This document shows positions 21,509-30,960 of a stretch of 64,000 nt of DNA, piece by piece. The notes below the pieces were generated by a model. The model searched no databases. It was not told the origin of the DNA and saw only the letters and a list, made by a program, of their open reading frames with translations. How positions within the stretch are numbered: position 1 is the stretch's first letter; each line of letters opens with the position of its first letter. The stretch is from Candidatus Nanoarchaeia archaeon (GTDB taxonomy: Archaea; Nanobdellota; Nanobdellia; Woesearchaeales; JANQNE01): assembly GCA_028279725.1 (NCBI GenBank), contig JANQNE010000001.1, positions 1-64,000 of the forward strand. Reading direction: 5' to 3'. A program made the position numbers and the translations under genes.

Positions 21509-22013
21509 TTTTGTATTTATGGTATGTTGCTGAGATATTCCTTACATCTCTAGCCAGAGCTCTGGCTATCTTTGTGAATGTCATTTCCTTCTCATCTTTC
21601 AGGAAGGCAATTATTGAAAATAGAGGAGAGACTTTTCTATCAGCAAAAATCAAAGCACTGATCATCACACCATTCTTCAAAACAAACTTCTTGGAGTACT
21701 TCTGTTTAGACTTCTGATAAGTAGAATGTATTGTCGTATAACTTCTCTTTAATAATCTAGAAATCTGTTCTACAGAAAGATCGTTCTCTTCGATTAAATA
21801 TTTAACAACAATCTCAAGCATTCCCAGCTTATTTGTCTTAAACACAGACAAAGGAATCTCATATTCTGGTTTCTTTTCTTGAAGAACTTCTTCAACTTTT
21901 TTTAAGAAAGGCTTTAATTCCTTATATTTCTTTGAGAATTCCTTTGATTGAGCGATTAGCCTAGCTACTTCTCTATCTTTTACACTAATCACTCTATTTT
22001 TCCTTCTATTCAC
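21501..22013 (-). CDS. Putative DNA-binding regulator with two HTH-like modules
   Basis: 170-aa ORF overlapping the start of the giant gene by 8 bp. Two similar segments: LGMLEIVVKYLIEENDLSVEQISRLLKRSYTTIHSTYQKSKQKY and LFSIIAFLKDEKEMTFTKIARALARDVRNISATYHKYKN. Confidence 0.75.
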   Translation of the reverse strand: MNRRKNRVISVKDREVARLIAQSKEFSKKYKELKPFLKKVEEVLQEKKPEYEIPLSVFKTNKLGMLEIVVKYLIEENDLSVEQISRLLKRSYTTIHSTYQKSKQKYSKKFVLKNGVMISALIFADRKVSPLFSIIAFLKDEKEMTFTKIARALARDVRNISATYHKYKNE

Positions 22014-22059
22014 TGCTTATTTTGTACTTTTACCTACTAATCTTTGAAAAGATGCGTTC

Positions 22060-22200
22060 ATCATATATAAATCTTACTATTATATATGTATATATTACTA
22101 TTATAGATGAATACGTATTACTACTAAATATGAATCTAGAAAGTCGACACATATATAAATATTACTATTAAGTATGTATTAATTACTACTAAATATGAAT
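22060..22200 (-). promoter_or_regulatory. Putative operator/promoter of the HTH/giant surface-protein operon
   Basis: Five copies of (A/C)TTACTA(T/C)TA at 22073, 22094, 22117, 22161 and 22182; imperfect ~50-bp tandem duplication (22085-22135 vs 22151-22200); TATA-like stretches. Confidence 0.6.
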
Positions 22201-22248
22201 ATAACTGAAAGAAAAACGACTCTTATTAAAAAATTTCAAAGAAAAAGC

Positions 22249-25200
22249 TTAAGCACAAATCTCAGCTTCAGGATGATCAGAACAAGCTAATTGTTTCAAA
22301 GTATTAATCTGCTGTTGTTGCTCTTTGATAGATTCAACTAATAATGCAACAGTCTTATCATATTCTATATATTTCATTCCAGTTGCATCATTTGTTTCTA
22401 CAATCTCAGGAACTACTAATTCAGCTTCTTGGGCTATGAGTCCCATTTGTAATGAATCATCCATTATTGTTTTATTCTTCCACATAAAATTAACACCGCG
22501 CAAAGATAATGTTTTTTCAAGTGCATTCGGTATTGTAGTTATATTAGTTTTAAGCCTTATATCTGAAGAATGTACTAAACCTCCCCCAACATACACATTT
22601 CCATTTGCAGAGATCTTCATCCTTTCAACATCAGAACGCGCACCATCATCTGGGGACGTATAGAACGTTATTTTAGTTGAATCATGCCCTGAATGATCAT
22701 GCCCTTCTATACCTATTCTTAATTCTCCTCTTCCATCAGTACCTCCTTCTGATCCTGAATTGTGGTCCGCAAAAATATATCCTAGTGCACCATTAGTCCA
22801 TCCTTCCTGACCATCTCTTAATCTAAGGGTTACACGATTATTATACCCTTCAGTCATCTCAATCAAACCACTGTTAGCATGAATCTTTAAAACATGACTA
22901 TTCCCTGTTGTATTGATCACCATAGCATCATTAGATCTTATCTCAAAATCCCCGCCAAACTCTGCTTTGATATATTTTGAAGTATCTCCAACATAGATAT
23001 ATGCAGTCTCACCAGCAGAGTTGAAATCCAAGGCTCCTTCAACTTCAAGATTACCTTCTATCTCCATATCATCATTAATGCCCACCGCACCACCATAAGT
23101 GGCCTGATCATTAGCTATTCCATTACGAGCTTTCATCTCATTTTGAGCATAAAATGTTCCACCAGAGACATATAAGCCGCCAGGCATAACAACATAACTA
23201 GTAGAGCTGATATAAGGGTTAGCTATTGAAAATTGCATATGTCCTTCTTGTGTAAATCTTACCCTTTCAACTCCTGTTGGACCGAATCTCAAATCATCTT
23301 CAAATACATCTATGAACCAGCTGTTGTAAGTAGTATCATGAGCAGCTGACATGTCAATTAATAACTCTCCACCTTCATCTCCACTTCCTGCTCCGCTTAA
23401 GGTAAGATAACTAGTTCCGCTATCTTCAGTCCCAACTTCTATATTTCCAGTTGTCATCATATTACCAGCAAAATAACCAGCCCAGTTTGTACCTCCACCA
23501 AGTGTACTGCCATATACTCCATAAGCAACACCATTATCGGAGTCTGCACGACCCTGCACACCATAAGCATCACCATCACCACTACCGATAAAGAAGCCTC
23601 CATAACCTACTGCAGCAGTTCCACTAGGGTGGTTATTGGCATCTCCTTCAGCCAAAACACCAAATGCATAGTAACTGGAAGCCGAATTAACTCTAGCTAC
23701 AAAATTACCTCCATATTTATGCCCCAGGGATGTAGCCCCTGCACTATTAGCTCCTCCTCTAACTCCATATGCTGTGGTGGAAAGTGTATTCTCAGCATAG
23801 AGACCATTAGTGTCTTCATCTGTACTAACAAAAAGTTGAGATGTGCTTACAGCATCACCACCTGTTGCAATATTGTTTTTAGTTGGATAGAAATCCAAAG
23901 CATTCCAATATATTGACCCTGTTGACTCATCTTCTAATCCAATTTCAGCATGATCACTACTATCAACAACAAATCTTAATGAAGTGTCTGGATGAAGTAA
24001 ATGAAGGGTGTCTGTATTTGCAGGATTAGTTTGTTGAGCTACAATAGGAACTCCCCCACTAATCGTAGCATGAATACGTCCTAAAGTAGGTGCTCCTCCT
24101 ACCCCTAAATCATTATCTATAGTAACATCACCACCAGAAAACTGGAAAGCATTAACGGTATTGAATGTTAATCCAACCCCCCATGTTCCTTTGATATTAT
24201 GGTTAGCATCTCCAAAACGTATCTCTCCATATGATCCAGAAGACCATACAGCTGGATCAATATAAACTACAGAACTTGTTCCAGCAATGCTGCTAACATG
24301 CAACTGGGTTGAAGGAACTGTATTAATTCCAACATTTCCAGAACCATCCGCAGTTAACCCATAATTTCCACCATCTCCAGAAAGCCAATTGCTTTGCAGA
24401 TTTATATTACCTCCAAAAGTTGCAGTTCCAGTCTCACTCACAGTAAAAATATTCGTATTAGCACCATTTCTTAGATAAAAATATTCAGTACCATCAGCAT
24501 TATCATCAATATCAATATATACAGAACCATCAGCATAAAGATTAAACGCACCATTTCCATTTGCATCAATTTCAACCTGTGCACCATTATTGATCTCAAG
24601 TTGATTTACATTATTGATATTTTCACTATTAGCATTAAGATTTGCCCTTAATGTAGGGACTGCAAAATCAGTACCAAGATACAATATACTTGCAGAATGA
24701 TCTCTCCATATGTAGTTTGTTGTGGTATCATCAGCATCTTGAATTATAAAATCACTATTTTCCACATTTATTGTAGTAGCACCATTATTAGTTCCATCTC
24801 CTCTTACAAAACCTCCTGAACTTATTCCATCCAACAGATCAGCATTTAACCCGGAACTTGCACCATCATTTCCACTATCCCATACTTTTCTCAAAGAACC
24901 CCAAGCTGAATCTTCACCTGATCTAAAGTAGAGATTGTCATCTGCAACACCATTTGATGAACTTGACAAGAGTTGCCAAACTCCATAACCATCAGTCCAA
25001 CCTTTCACAGTGATTACAGAATCCCATGTGTTTGGAGATCCAGTTATTTCATCAGTAAAACTAGCTTGGATCATCTTACTACCAAAATTATCTGGTATAA
25101 CATCACCAGAATTTCTAGTATCTGTTACTTTAATATAACTCAAATTAGCGTATTGTGAATGTGTATGCCCAACTCCACATACATTATTAGCAGCATCACA

Positions 25201-28200
25201 ATCTCCACTTGAATCAGTTATTCCACTTATCTCACTCCATGCAACAGTATCATCAACAGCATCACCACCATCACACAAAGCAGCACTTCCGGTTATCTCT
25301 GAACATGTTAATGTAGATTCATTAACAATTGAACCTGGAACACACTCCCCACTTATACAAGCTAAAGAATTAGCAGTTAATCCTCCTGTTAGCTTCATAT
25401 TTTCTCCAACATGATAACTATAAACATTCTTAAAACTTCTCGCATTGTCAGCTCCTGTTCCTAATGAGAAGTATCCGCTTCTTCTTGAACCTCCACCACC
25501 GCATAACTCAGCTGCATTAAAATCCAGTTCTAGATTTCCATCTATAAAAACTTCTATCACAGGATCTCCTGCTGAATAAACCCTTATTTCTGCATCATGC
25601 CATTCGTTCAATCCAACTACTCCACTTCCAATATTTACTGTTTGTTCGTTAGTCCAAGTCCCAGTACATTTAGAATAAAGCCTTAGATCATCTGTTGTAG
25701 GTTCAAAATATATTGCATATCCATTACCAGTTCCCCATGCTGTTGTAGTATCTGATGCAAATCCTGCCAATGGGTTCATACTATCATCTAAATTAAACTT
25801 AAATGAGAATTTATGGACAAGTACTCCTGCTGTGTTCTCATAATATCTTGCTGTTGTTCCATCAGTCTCCCAATAATATCTACCATCACTACCTCCATTA
25901 GATTCAGGCAATGTTATATCTCCTTCTTGAGAATCAAATCTAGCGACATATCCTCCTTCATTTCTGAATACATAACCTAGGTCTTGTATATAATTTCCAC
26001 CCATATTCAGATCTCCACTCATAGTATCTCCATTTTCATTAACCCATACATCTGTAACCTGTCCAGAACCTATAGAAATATCTGTAAACTGCAAACCTCC
26101 TTCTGAAGTGATACCTGTCACAGTCTTGCCTGCTCCATTACCAGTATTTTCAAAGAAATTATCTGAACCTGTATCATCATATAATCCTCCTTCCAAATAT
26201 ATGTTATTCCATCTTTTAGCCCCGCTTCCAAGATCAAATACATTATCTGAATAAGGCAGCAGTGTTCCATTATGCTCCTGCCAATTTACAACATATACTT
26301 CTCCCGGAAAACTCAAAGTCCCATCAAAATAAACATTACCTGAACTATCGACAGTAAATCCACTCCCAGTTCCATCCCCAGAACTGCCCCCCATTATATT
26401 TACACTATTTGTAACATCATCAACTTCAAACACAGTTGATCCAGTTCCAGCATAGAAGCTTCCAGTAACATTTGCATCACTATCGAAGATCAAAGTTCCC
26501 GTGGAAGGAGTCAATGTTGGATCTGCACCCCCCAGACCTACCGTTAGGGTTTGTGACGTTACAGCTGTTCCTGTCGCAGATGCAAGTATTATGTTTCCAT
26601 CACTCATACCGTCATTAGTTTCCCCAATCATTATCCTTTCTCTGTTATAACCAACTTCAGTTAACCTTATATCATCAACATAAGTAGTTCCGCCGCCATT
26701 ATTATAGTTAGTCAACATCATGACTCTGCAGAACTTAGTTCCTGGTTCAAATGCATAATAGTTACTGTCGCTAGCATCTTCCCCGCTCCTATACCCAGTC
26801 ACATGAGTCCATCCTGATCCTATGTCTACTGCAAGCGCTCCCCAGTAATCATAGCTTCCGGGATGGGGATCTAGTGTATTCTTATCCTTATCATAACATC
26901 TCGTTCCAAAATAGAAAGTTCCACCATTTACAGGTTGCTTAACCCATGCTTCAAGCTTATATGTTTTTGCAGTATCGATAGGGATATAATCTTGTGTAAT
27001 CGGTGTACTGCCAGTGTTTGTTTTTGAAAGATGATATCTGCCAGACTTTGGATCTGTTGTTGCTATATTTCCTCCAGTTAAACCACCCCAATTAACAAGT
27101 CCATCTTCAAAATCCCCATTTCTTATCAGGTTCTCAGCAGGAGTATTTTTATCAGAGACGCTTCCATAAAAACTTCCAGTTACATTTGCATCCCCGTCAA
27201 CTGTCAATAGTTGTGTTGGACTATCGATACCAATTCCGACCCATCCATTAGGATCAATCACCATCCTCCTATTATCCAAAGTATAAAACATCAAAGTATC
27301 GTTATCAGCAGTTGCATAAGATTCAGCTTCAATCCAACTATCACCATCAGCATCCTTAACTCCGCCTAAACTTCCCCATGCACCTGAAGCATAGCCTTCA
27401 AAAGTACCCAACTGTGAGTTATATCTCATCATCCCAGCTTCCCCGCTAGGCCTGCTTCCAGTATCTCCTACAGGAAGAACTATACTATCATCTGAATCAA
27501 TCCTAAGAGAAACTCCAGGATCATTTGTTGTTATATTAACACTCCCATCATTACCTATGATAAACTCACCATTAGAAGAATTCAATCTAGCCATAAATCC
27601 AGTTCCCTTCTGCCATCCGTAAAGCAAAGGAGATGAAGTTGTATATGCAGCTAACACACCAGTCTGGAAATCAACTGGAGGAGCCTGTGTACATGTACAA
27701 TTATTCAGATCAACATCATAACCTGTATCTCCAGCTGCAGATCCGCATGTTCCAGATCCACCATTAGCATAGACAGTACATGCTTCATTTAATGTTATCT
27801 CGCAACCATTTGCTCCACTGCCATCATGATTGTAGTTATTTGTCTGGCATTCCCAGCTTCCACAGTCTCCGTCATATCTTGCATTTGCAACACCAGGATA
27901 AGGGTAAGAATCATCATTAGAATGAACTTCACAACCATCAGTATCATTCTTTACTCCACCATTATTACAGGCTAACCAAGTATATCCCCCTGTAACATCA
28001 CAAGTACATACACATCCTGCAGTAAGATAGTTATTATCACCTGCATCACTTCCAATACAGTCAGAGGTTCCCTGGCCATAATCAATCTCACACCCATCTC
28101 CATCAGTATAAGAACCATCACAATAAGTATAGCCACTTCTGCAAGTACTGCAGCTGAATGTAGTTGCTCCGCCATCACATTCAGTTATCCTATTCACATT

Positions 28201-28521
28201 ATAACAGCTGCTATCTCTTTGACATACCCAAGGTAAACAGCTAGTTCCGCTTCTAGTACAGTCTAAAACATATCCTCCGCTTAAGCTTGAATTATAGATA
28301 GCTGTCTCAGTAGTTGTAGTTCCTCCTATCCCGGCATTCACAGTAGCAGGATCATCACAATATGTGACACCACCAGTATAACCACAAACTAAATCAGGAG
28401 CACAATTCTGAGACTGATAGCTTTGAGGACAGTTATTATGGTCTTTAACCCAAGGATCAGCAGCTGCAAAACTACTTAAAAGAATTATTACAAAAATCCA
28501 GATAAACACCTCTTTTTTCAT
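22249..28521 (-). CDS. Secreted giant tail-fibre-like protein with C-terminal Peptidase_S74 (intramolecular chaperone) domain
   Basis: 2090 aa. Signal peptide MKKEVFIWIFVIILLSSFAAA; Cys-rich head; CBM-like NLIRNGDFEDGLVNWGG; fibre motif PVGDTGSRPSGEAGMMRYNSQLGTFEGYASGAWGSLGG; LamG-like segment; C-terminus SSDIRLKTNITTIPNALEKTLSLRGVNFMWK...QMGLIAQEAELVVPEIV. Confidence 0.95.
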   Translation of the reverse strand: MKKEVFIWIFVIILLSSFAAADPWVKDHNNCPQSYQSQNCAPDLVCGYTGGVTYCDDPATVNAGIGGTTTTETAIYNSSLSGGYVLDCTRSGTSCLPWVCQRDSSCYNVNRITECDGGATTFSCSTCRSGYTYCDGSYTDGDGCEIDYGQGTSDCIGSDAGDNNYLTAGCVCTCDVTGGYTWLACNNGGVKNDTDGCEVHSNDDSYPYPGVANARYDGDCGSWECQTNNYNHDGSGANGCEITLNEACTVYANGGSGTCGSAAGDTGYDVDLNNCTCTQAPPVDFQTGVLAAYTTSSPLLYGWQKGTGFMARLNSSNGEFIIGNDGSVNITTNDPGVSLRIDSDDSIVLPVGDTGSRPSGEAGMMRYNSQLGTFEGYASGAWGSLGGVKDADGDSWIEAESYATADNDTLMFYTLDNRRMVIDPNGWVGIGIDSPTQLLTVDGDANVTGSFYGSVSDKNTPAENLIRNGDFEDGLVNWGGLTGGNIATTDPKSGRYHLSKTNTGSTPITQDYIPIDTAKTYKLEAWVKQPVNGGTFYFGTRCYDKDKNTLDPHPGSYDYWGALAVDIGSGWTHVTGYRSGEDASDSNYYAFEPGTKFCRVMMLTNYNNGGGTTYVDDIRLTEVGYNRERIMIGETNDGMSDGNIILASATGTAVTSQTLTVGLGGADPTLTPSTGTLIFDSDANVTGSFYAGTGSTVFEVDDVTNSVNIMGGSSGDGTGSGFTVDSSGNVYFDGTLSFPGEVYVVNWQEHNGTLLPYSDNVFDLGSGAKRWNNIYLEGGLYDDTGSDNFFENTGNGAGKTVTGITSEGGLQFTDISIGSGQVTDVWVNENGDTMSGDLNMGGNYIQDLGYVFRNEGGYVARFDSQEGDITLPESNGGSDGRYYWETDGTTARYYENTAGVLVHKFSFKFNLDDSMNPLAGFASDTTTAWGTGNGYAIYFEPTTDDLRLYSKCTGTWTNEQTVNIGSGVVGLNEWHDAEIRVYSAGDPVIEVFIDGNLELDFNAAELCGGGGSRRSGYFSLGTGADNARSFKNVYSYHVGENMKLTGGLTANSLACISGECVPGSIVNESTLTCSEITGSAALCDGGDAVDDTVAWSEISGITDSSGDCDAANNVCGVGHTHSQYANLSYIKVTDTRNSGDVIPDNFGSKMIQASFTDEITGSPNTWDSVITVKGWTDGYGVWQLLSSSSNGVADDNLYFRSGEDSAWGSLRKVWDSGNDGASSGLNADLLDGISSGGFVRGDGTNNGATTINVENSDFIIQDADDTTTNYIWRDHSASILYLGTDFAVPTLRANLNANSENINNVNQLEINNGAQVEIDANGNGAFNLYADGSVYIDIDDNADGTEYFYLRNGANTNIFTVSETGTATFGGNINLQSNWLSGDGGNYGLTADGSGNVGINTVPSTQLHVSSIAGTSSVVYIDPAVWSSGSYGEIRFGDANHNIKGTWGVGLTFNTVNAFQFSGGDVTIDNDLGVGGAPTLGRIHATISGGVPIVAQQTNPANTDTLHLLHPDTSLRFVVDSSDHAEIGLEDESTGSIYWNALDFYPTKNNIATGGDAVSTSQLFVSTDEDTNGLYAENTLSTTAYGVRGGANSAGATSLGHKYGGNFVARVNSASSYYAFGVLAEGDANNHPSGTAAVGYGGFFIGSGDGDAYGVQGRADSDNGVAYGVYGSTLGGGTNWAGYFAGNMMTTGNIEVGTEDSGTSYLTLSGAGSGDEGGELLIDMSAAHDTTYNSWFIDVFEDDLRFGPTGVERVRFTQEGHMQFSIANPYISSTSYVVMPGGLYVSGGTFYAQNEMKARNGIANDQATYGGAVGINDDMEIEGNLEVEGALDFNSAGETAYIYVGDTSKYIKAEFGGDFEIRSNDAMVINTTGNSHVLKIHANSGLIEMTEGYNNRVTLRLRDGQEGWTNGALGYIFADHNSGSEGGTDGRGELRIGIEGHDHSGHDSTKITFYTSPDDGARSDVERMKISANGNVYVGGGLVHSSDIRLKTNITTIPNALEKTLSLRGVNFMWKNKTIMDDSLQMGLIAQEAELVVPEIVETNDATGMKYIEYDKTVALLVESIKEQQQQINTLKQLACSDHPEAEICA

Positions 28522-28522
28522 A

Positions 28523-29275
28523 TTATCTGCAGCATGCCAGTGCTTTCAAAGATCCGCAGTTCACAACTGCTCCGCTTCCTCCATTAGGTTTTTCAAAGAT
28601 CCAAAAATTTCCAAGATAAGTTCCAGCTGCTCCATGCCTCCAACCATTACAGTCATTCACAGGAAGACTTGCAGGAGCATATTTTGCACCACCTGCATTT
28701 ATCCATGCTGTTCCAGTCCAATTACCGATTGCACTTATATTAGAAGCATATATCGTATTGATAACCTCTCCTTCTAAACACATATGGCTTCCTTCAAATT
28801 CAGTATTACATATATTATTAGCAGCATCATAACCACTCAACGATCCATTATCTATATCTCCTGTATAAGTTCCAGCTGTCAATCCTACAAACACAGCACC
28901 GCCTATCGAACCCCAGGCGATTCCATTATAACCTTCAAATGCTTTTGTCTGATCATTATATCTCATCTGCCCAGGTAAAGATGAACTAGGCCTCTCCGAA
29001 GTATCTCCGACTGGAATAATGATCGCATCAGTCTTGTTGATATGTACTGAAGCCTGAGGATTTCTTGTCCCAACTCCTAAATTTCCATCAACATTCAGAT
29101 TCGTCGGGAATGTGTAGTTCTCTCCTGAAGTTCCATTAAAAGTTCTGTCAGCATCATTATCTCCGCCGACCATACTTGCTTTATGTCCTGGATTAGGTAT
29201 AGCAGCCATTCCTAAAGCTCCCATAACTAGAAGAAATGTAACCACTCCCAGCACTTTCACAAGTCCGTCTTTCAT
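28523..29275 (-). CDS. Secreted short tail-fibre-like protein
   Basis: 250 aa. N-terminal TM/signal; PVGDTSERPSSSLPGQMRYNDQTKAFEGYNGIAWGSIGG parallels the 2090-aa protein; C-terminal GW/Cys-rich collar-like domain. Stop is 1 bp from the next start. Confidence 0.85.
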   Translation of the reverse strand: MKDGLVKVLGVVTFLLVMGALGMAAIPNPGHKASMVGGDNDADRTFNGTSGENYTFPTNLNVDGNLGVGTRNPQASVHINKTDAIIIPVGDTSERPSSSLPGQMRYNDQTKAFEGYNGIAWGSIGGAVFVGLTAGTYTGDIDNGSLSGYDAANNICNTEFEGSHMCLEGEVINTIYASNISAIGNWTGTAWINAGGAKYAPASLPVNDCNGWRHGAAGTYLGNFWIFEKPNGGSGAVVNCGSLKALACCR

Positions 29276-29412
29276 TTCTTCTCCTCCAGAATCTTTTGTT
29301 TGATCAAGAATTCCATAGCATGCGATCTGTTCGCAAATATCTTTGTATCGATATTCTTATCTACCCACTTAAGAAGGTCTTTGTCTACAGTAACAGTTAT
29401 CCTTTCTTTCAT
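29272..29412 (-). CDS. Ribbon-helix-helix (CopG/Arc-like) transcriptional regulator
   Basis: 46 aa MKERITVTVDKDLLKWVDKNIDTKIFANRSHAMEFLIKQKILEEKK. Beta-strand RITVTVDKDLL plus NRSHAMEFLI is typical of RHH. Stop overlaps the next ATG (ATGA). Below the ORF-track length cutoff. Confidence 0.85.
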   Translation of the reverse strand: MKERITVTVDKDLLKWVDKNIDTKIFANRSHAMEFLIKQKILEEKK

Positions 29413-29520
29413 AATATTACTCCGTAATACTATTACTTACTAAATAATATATAAACTTTTCTCCATTAATATTACTAAATAAGCAAATATACACTAAAGT
29501 ATTACTAAGTAATATATAAA
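29413..29520 (-). promoter_or_regulatory. Putative RHH-autoregulated promoter with palindromic operators
   Basis: Perfect inverted repeats TATTACTCCGTAATA (29415-29429) and TATTACTAAGTAATA (29500-29514), related half-sites at ~29431 and ~29470, TATA-like ATATATAAA at ~29446 and ~29513. Confidence 0.65.
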
Positions 29521-29534
29521 ACTTTTGATTTCAC

Positions 29535-29586
29535 GAGGGAAATTAAAAGTCAAGGAACGAATGTAATGAGTGAAGGATTTTCCCTC
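29535..29586. repeat. Intergenic inverted repeat (hairpin)
   Basis: GAGGGAAA (29535-29542) pairs with TTTCCCTC (29579-29586); interior has GAACGAATGTAATGAGTGAAGGA. Confidence 0.55.
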
Positions 29587-29643
29587 AAATTAACAAAAAC
29601 TTTATTAACTCAAACAGATTAAAAAAATTAAAAGAGGTGCACA

Positions 29644-30252
29644 ATGGTTTATTTTCTTGATCAGATGTGGTTAGCACTAGGAGAGATAGCAGCAGCTCCT
29701 TTCAAACAGGCATCTGTATGGTGGTTTCTTGCACCTATCATCTTGTTCTGGATAATCTTAGAAGTTTACTTTGGAAAGCACAAATCAGAAGAATTAGGTT
29801 GGAACACAGCTTTAGGAAATGGAATGTCACTAGTCTGGGTTAATATAGAATCAATGAGATTTCTGTGGTTCTATAAACCAGATCTTTTTTGGCTTAGATT
29901 TGTAGTTATATTCACAATACTTGTCTACGGCTCATTCATAATATATGTATCTTTCACCCATAAACTGTCTTCAAAAGCAACTTACAGGTTAGCAGCTCCA
30001 TCACCTATCTATTATTTTTCATTCATCTCAGTCCTATGGGGACACGGAGTCCTTATATTGACAGGATGGGTTCTATTAGACTTATTGATCCTATACCCTA
30101 TAGTGTTATTAATAGTATTCTTACTTAGAAAATTCATGCCAGGAGCTCCTGATGATGGAGAAGGCAAAGACTTAGGTCTCGGAGAACCAACAGAATTCGG
30201 AGAAGGAACAGGAGCAATCCAAGAACCAGATTTAGGAGATTTAAAATTATGA
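29644..30252 (+). CDS. Uncharacterised multi-TM membrane protein
   Basis: 202 aa, several hydrophobic helices, acidic Gly/Glu-rich C-terminus. Confidence 0.75.
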   Translation: MVYFLDQMWLALGEIAAAPFKQASVWWFLAPIILFWIILEVYFGKHKSEELGWNTALGNGMSLVWVNIESMRFLWFYKPDLFWLRFVVIFTILVYGSFIIYVSFTHKLSSKATYRLAAPSPIYYFSFISVLWGHGVLILTGWVLLDLLILYPIVLLIVFLLRKFMPGAPDDGEGKDLGLGEPTEFGEGTGAIQEPDLGDLKL

Positions 30253-30906
30253 TTTCTCCATTCTAAACAGAACATTCAGCCTATACAGATCCTTACTTCT
30301 CTGCTTATCTCTTCCATAAAGATGAGGGCTGATCTTAACCTCACCCCCAAACTTCTTCTTAAGTTTGTTCCCTAAACTTCTTATATATCCATTAGAAGTA
30401 CAATAAAAGTCAACACCATTCTTCAATTCCTCTAATTTAGTAAAAAACACACCTTTCTCCTTTTGTTTCTTGACATCATTTACACAGAAATTAACAACTT
30501 CCTCATTTACATCTCTTAGCTGCAATACTCCTTCATAATATTCACTATCTTCTCTGTCACACACAGGACATGTAACATACCTGATCTCATAAGGGATGAT
30601 ATACTCTTCATCACTTCCAACCACTGAAATCTCAACCTCTCCTTTTCTCTCACCTTTTTTAACAATAGGATTAACTTTGATCTTCTTATCTCCTTTAACA
30701 CCTTCTTTCACAGCTTTAACAATAACATCTTTCACAGAATTAAACTTAGTCCATTTATTCTTAAACACACCCTTCCCGCAATTCTCACAAACACTAACCT
30801 TAACATCCTTAAAACTGACCAAAGCAGGATGCTCCTCACTATAGCACTTATCACACAATCCTTCCACAGTCTCTCCTTTCTTCCCGCATTTAGCACAAAA
30901 TTCCAT
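30247..30906 (-). CDS. nmd3: NMD3-family ribosome export/biogenesis protein
   Basis: N-terminal CxxC zinc motifs FCAKCGKKGETVEGLCDKCY, CENCGKGVFKNKW; YVTCPVCDRE. Confidence 0.8.
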   Translation of the reverse strand: MEFCAKCGKKGETVEGLCDKCYSEEHPALVSFKDVKVSVCENCGKGVFKNKWTKFNSVKDVIVKAVKEGVKGDKKIKVNPIVKKGERKGEVEISVVGSDEEYIIPYEIRYVTCPVCDREDSEYYEGVLQLRDVNEEVVNFCVNDVKKQKEKGVFFTKLEELKNGVDFYCTSNGYIRSLGNKLKKKFGGEVKISPHLYGRDKQRSKDLYRLNVLFRMEKS

Positions 30907-30960
30907 TTTACACTCCCTAAAACCAAAAGCTTTTTAATATTTTACCAATAATTCAGACCT

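Noticed and set aside
22249-29275. Integrated provirus
   Set aside because: Fibre-like genes carry signal peptides, and no integrase, capsid, portal or terminase was seen; flanking genes are cellular.
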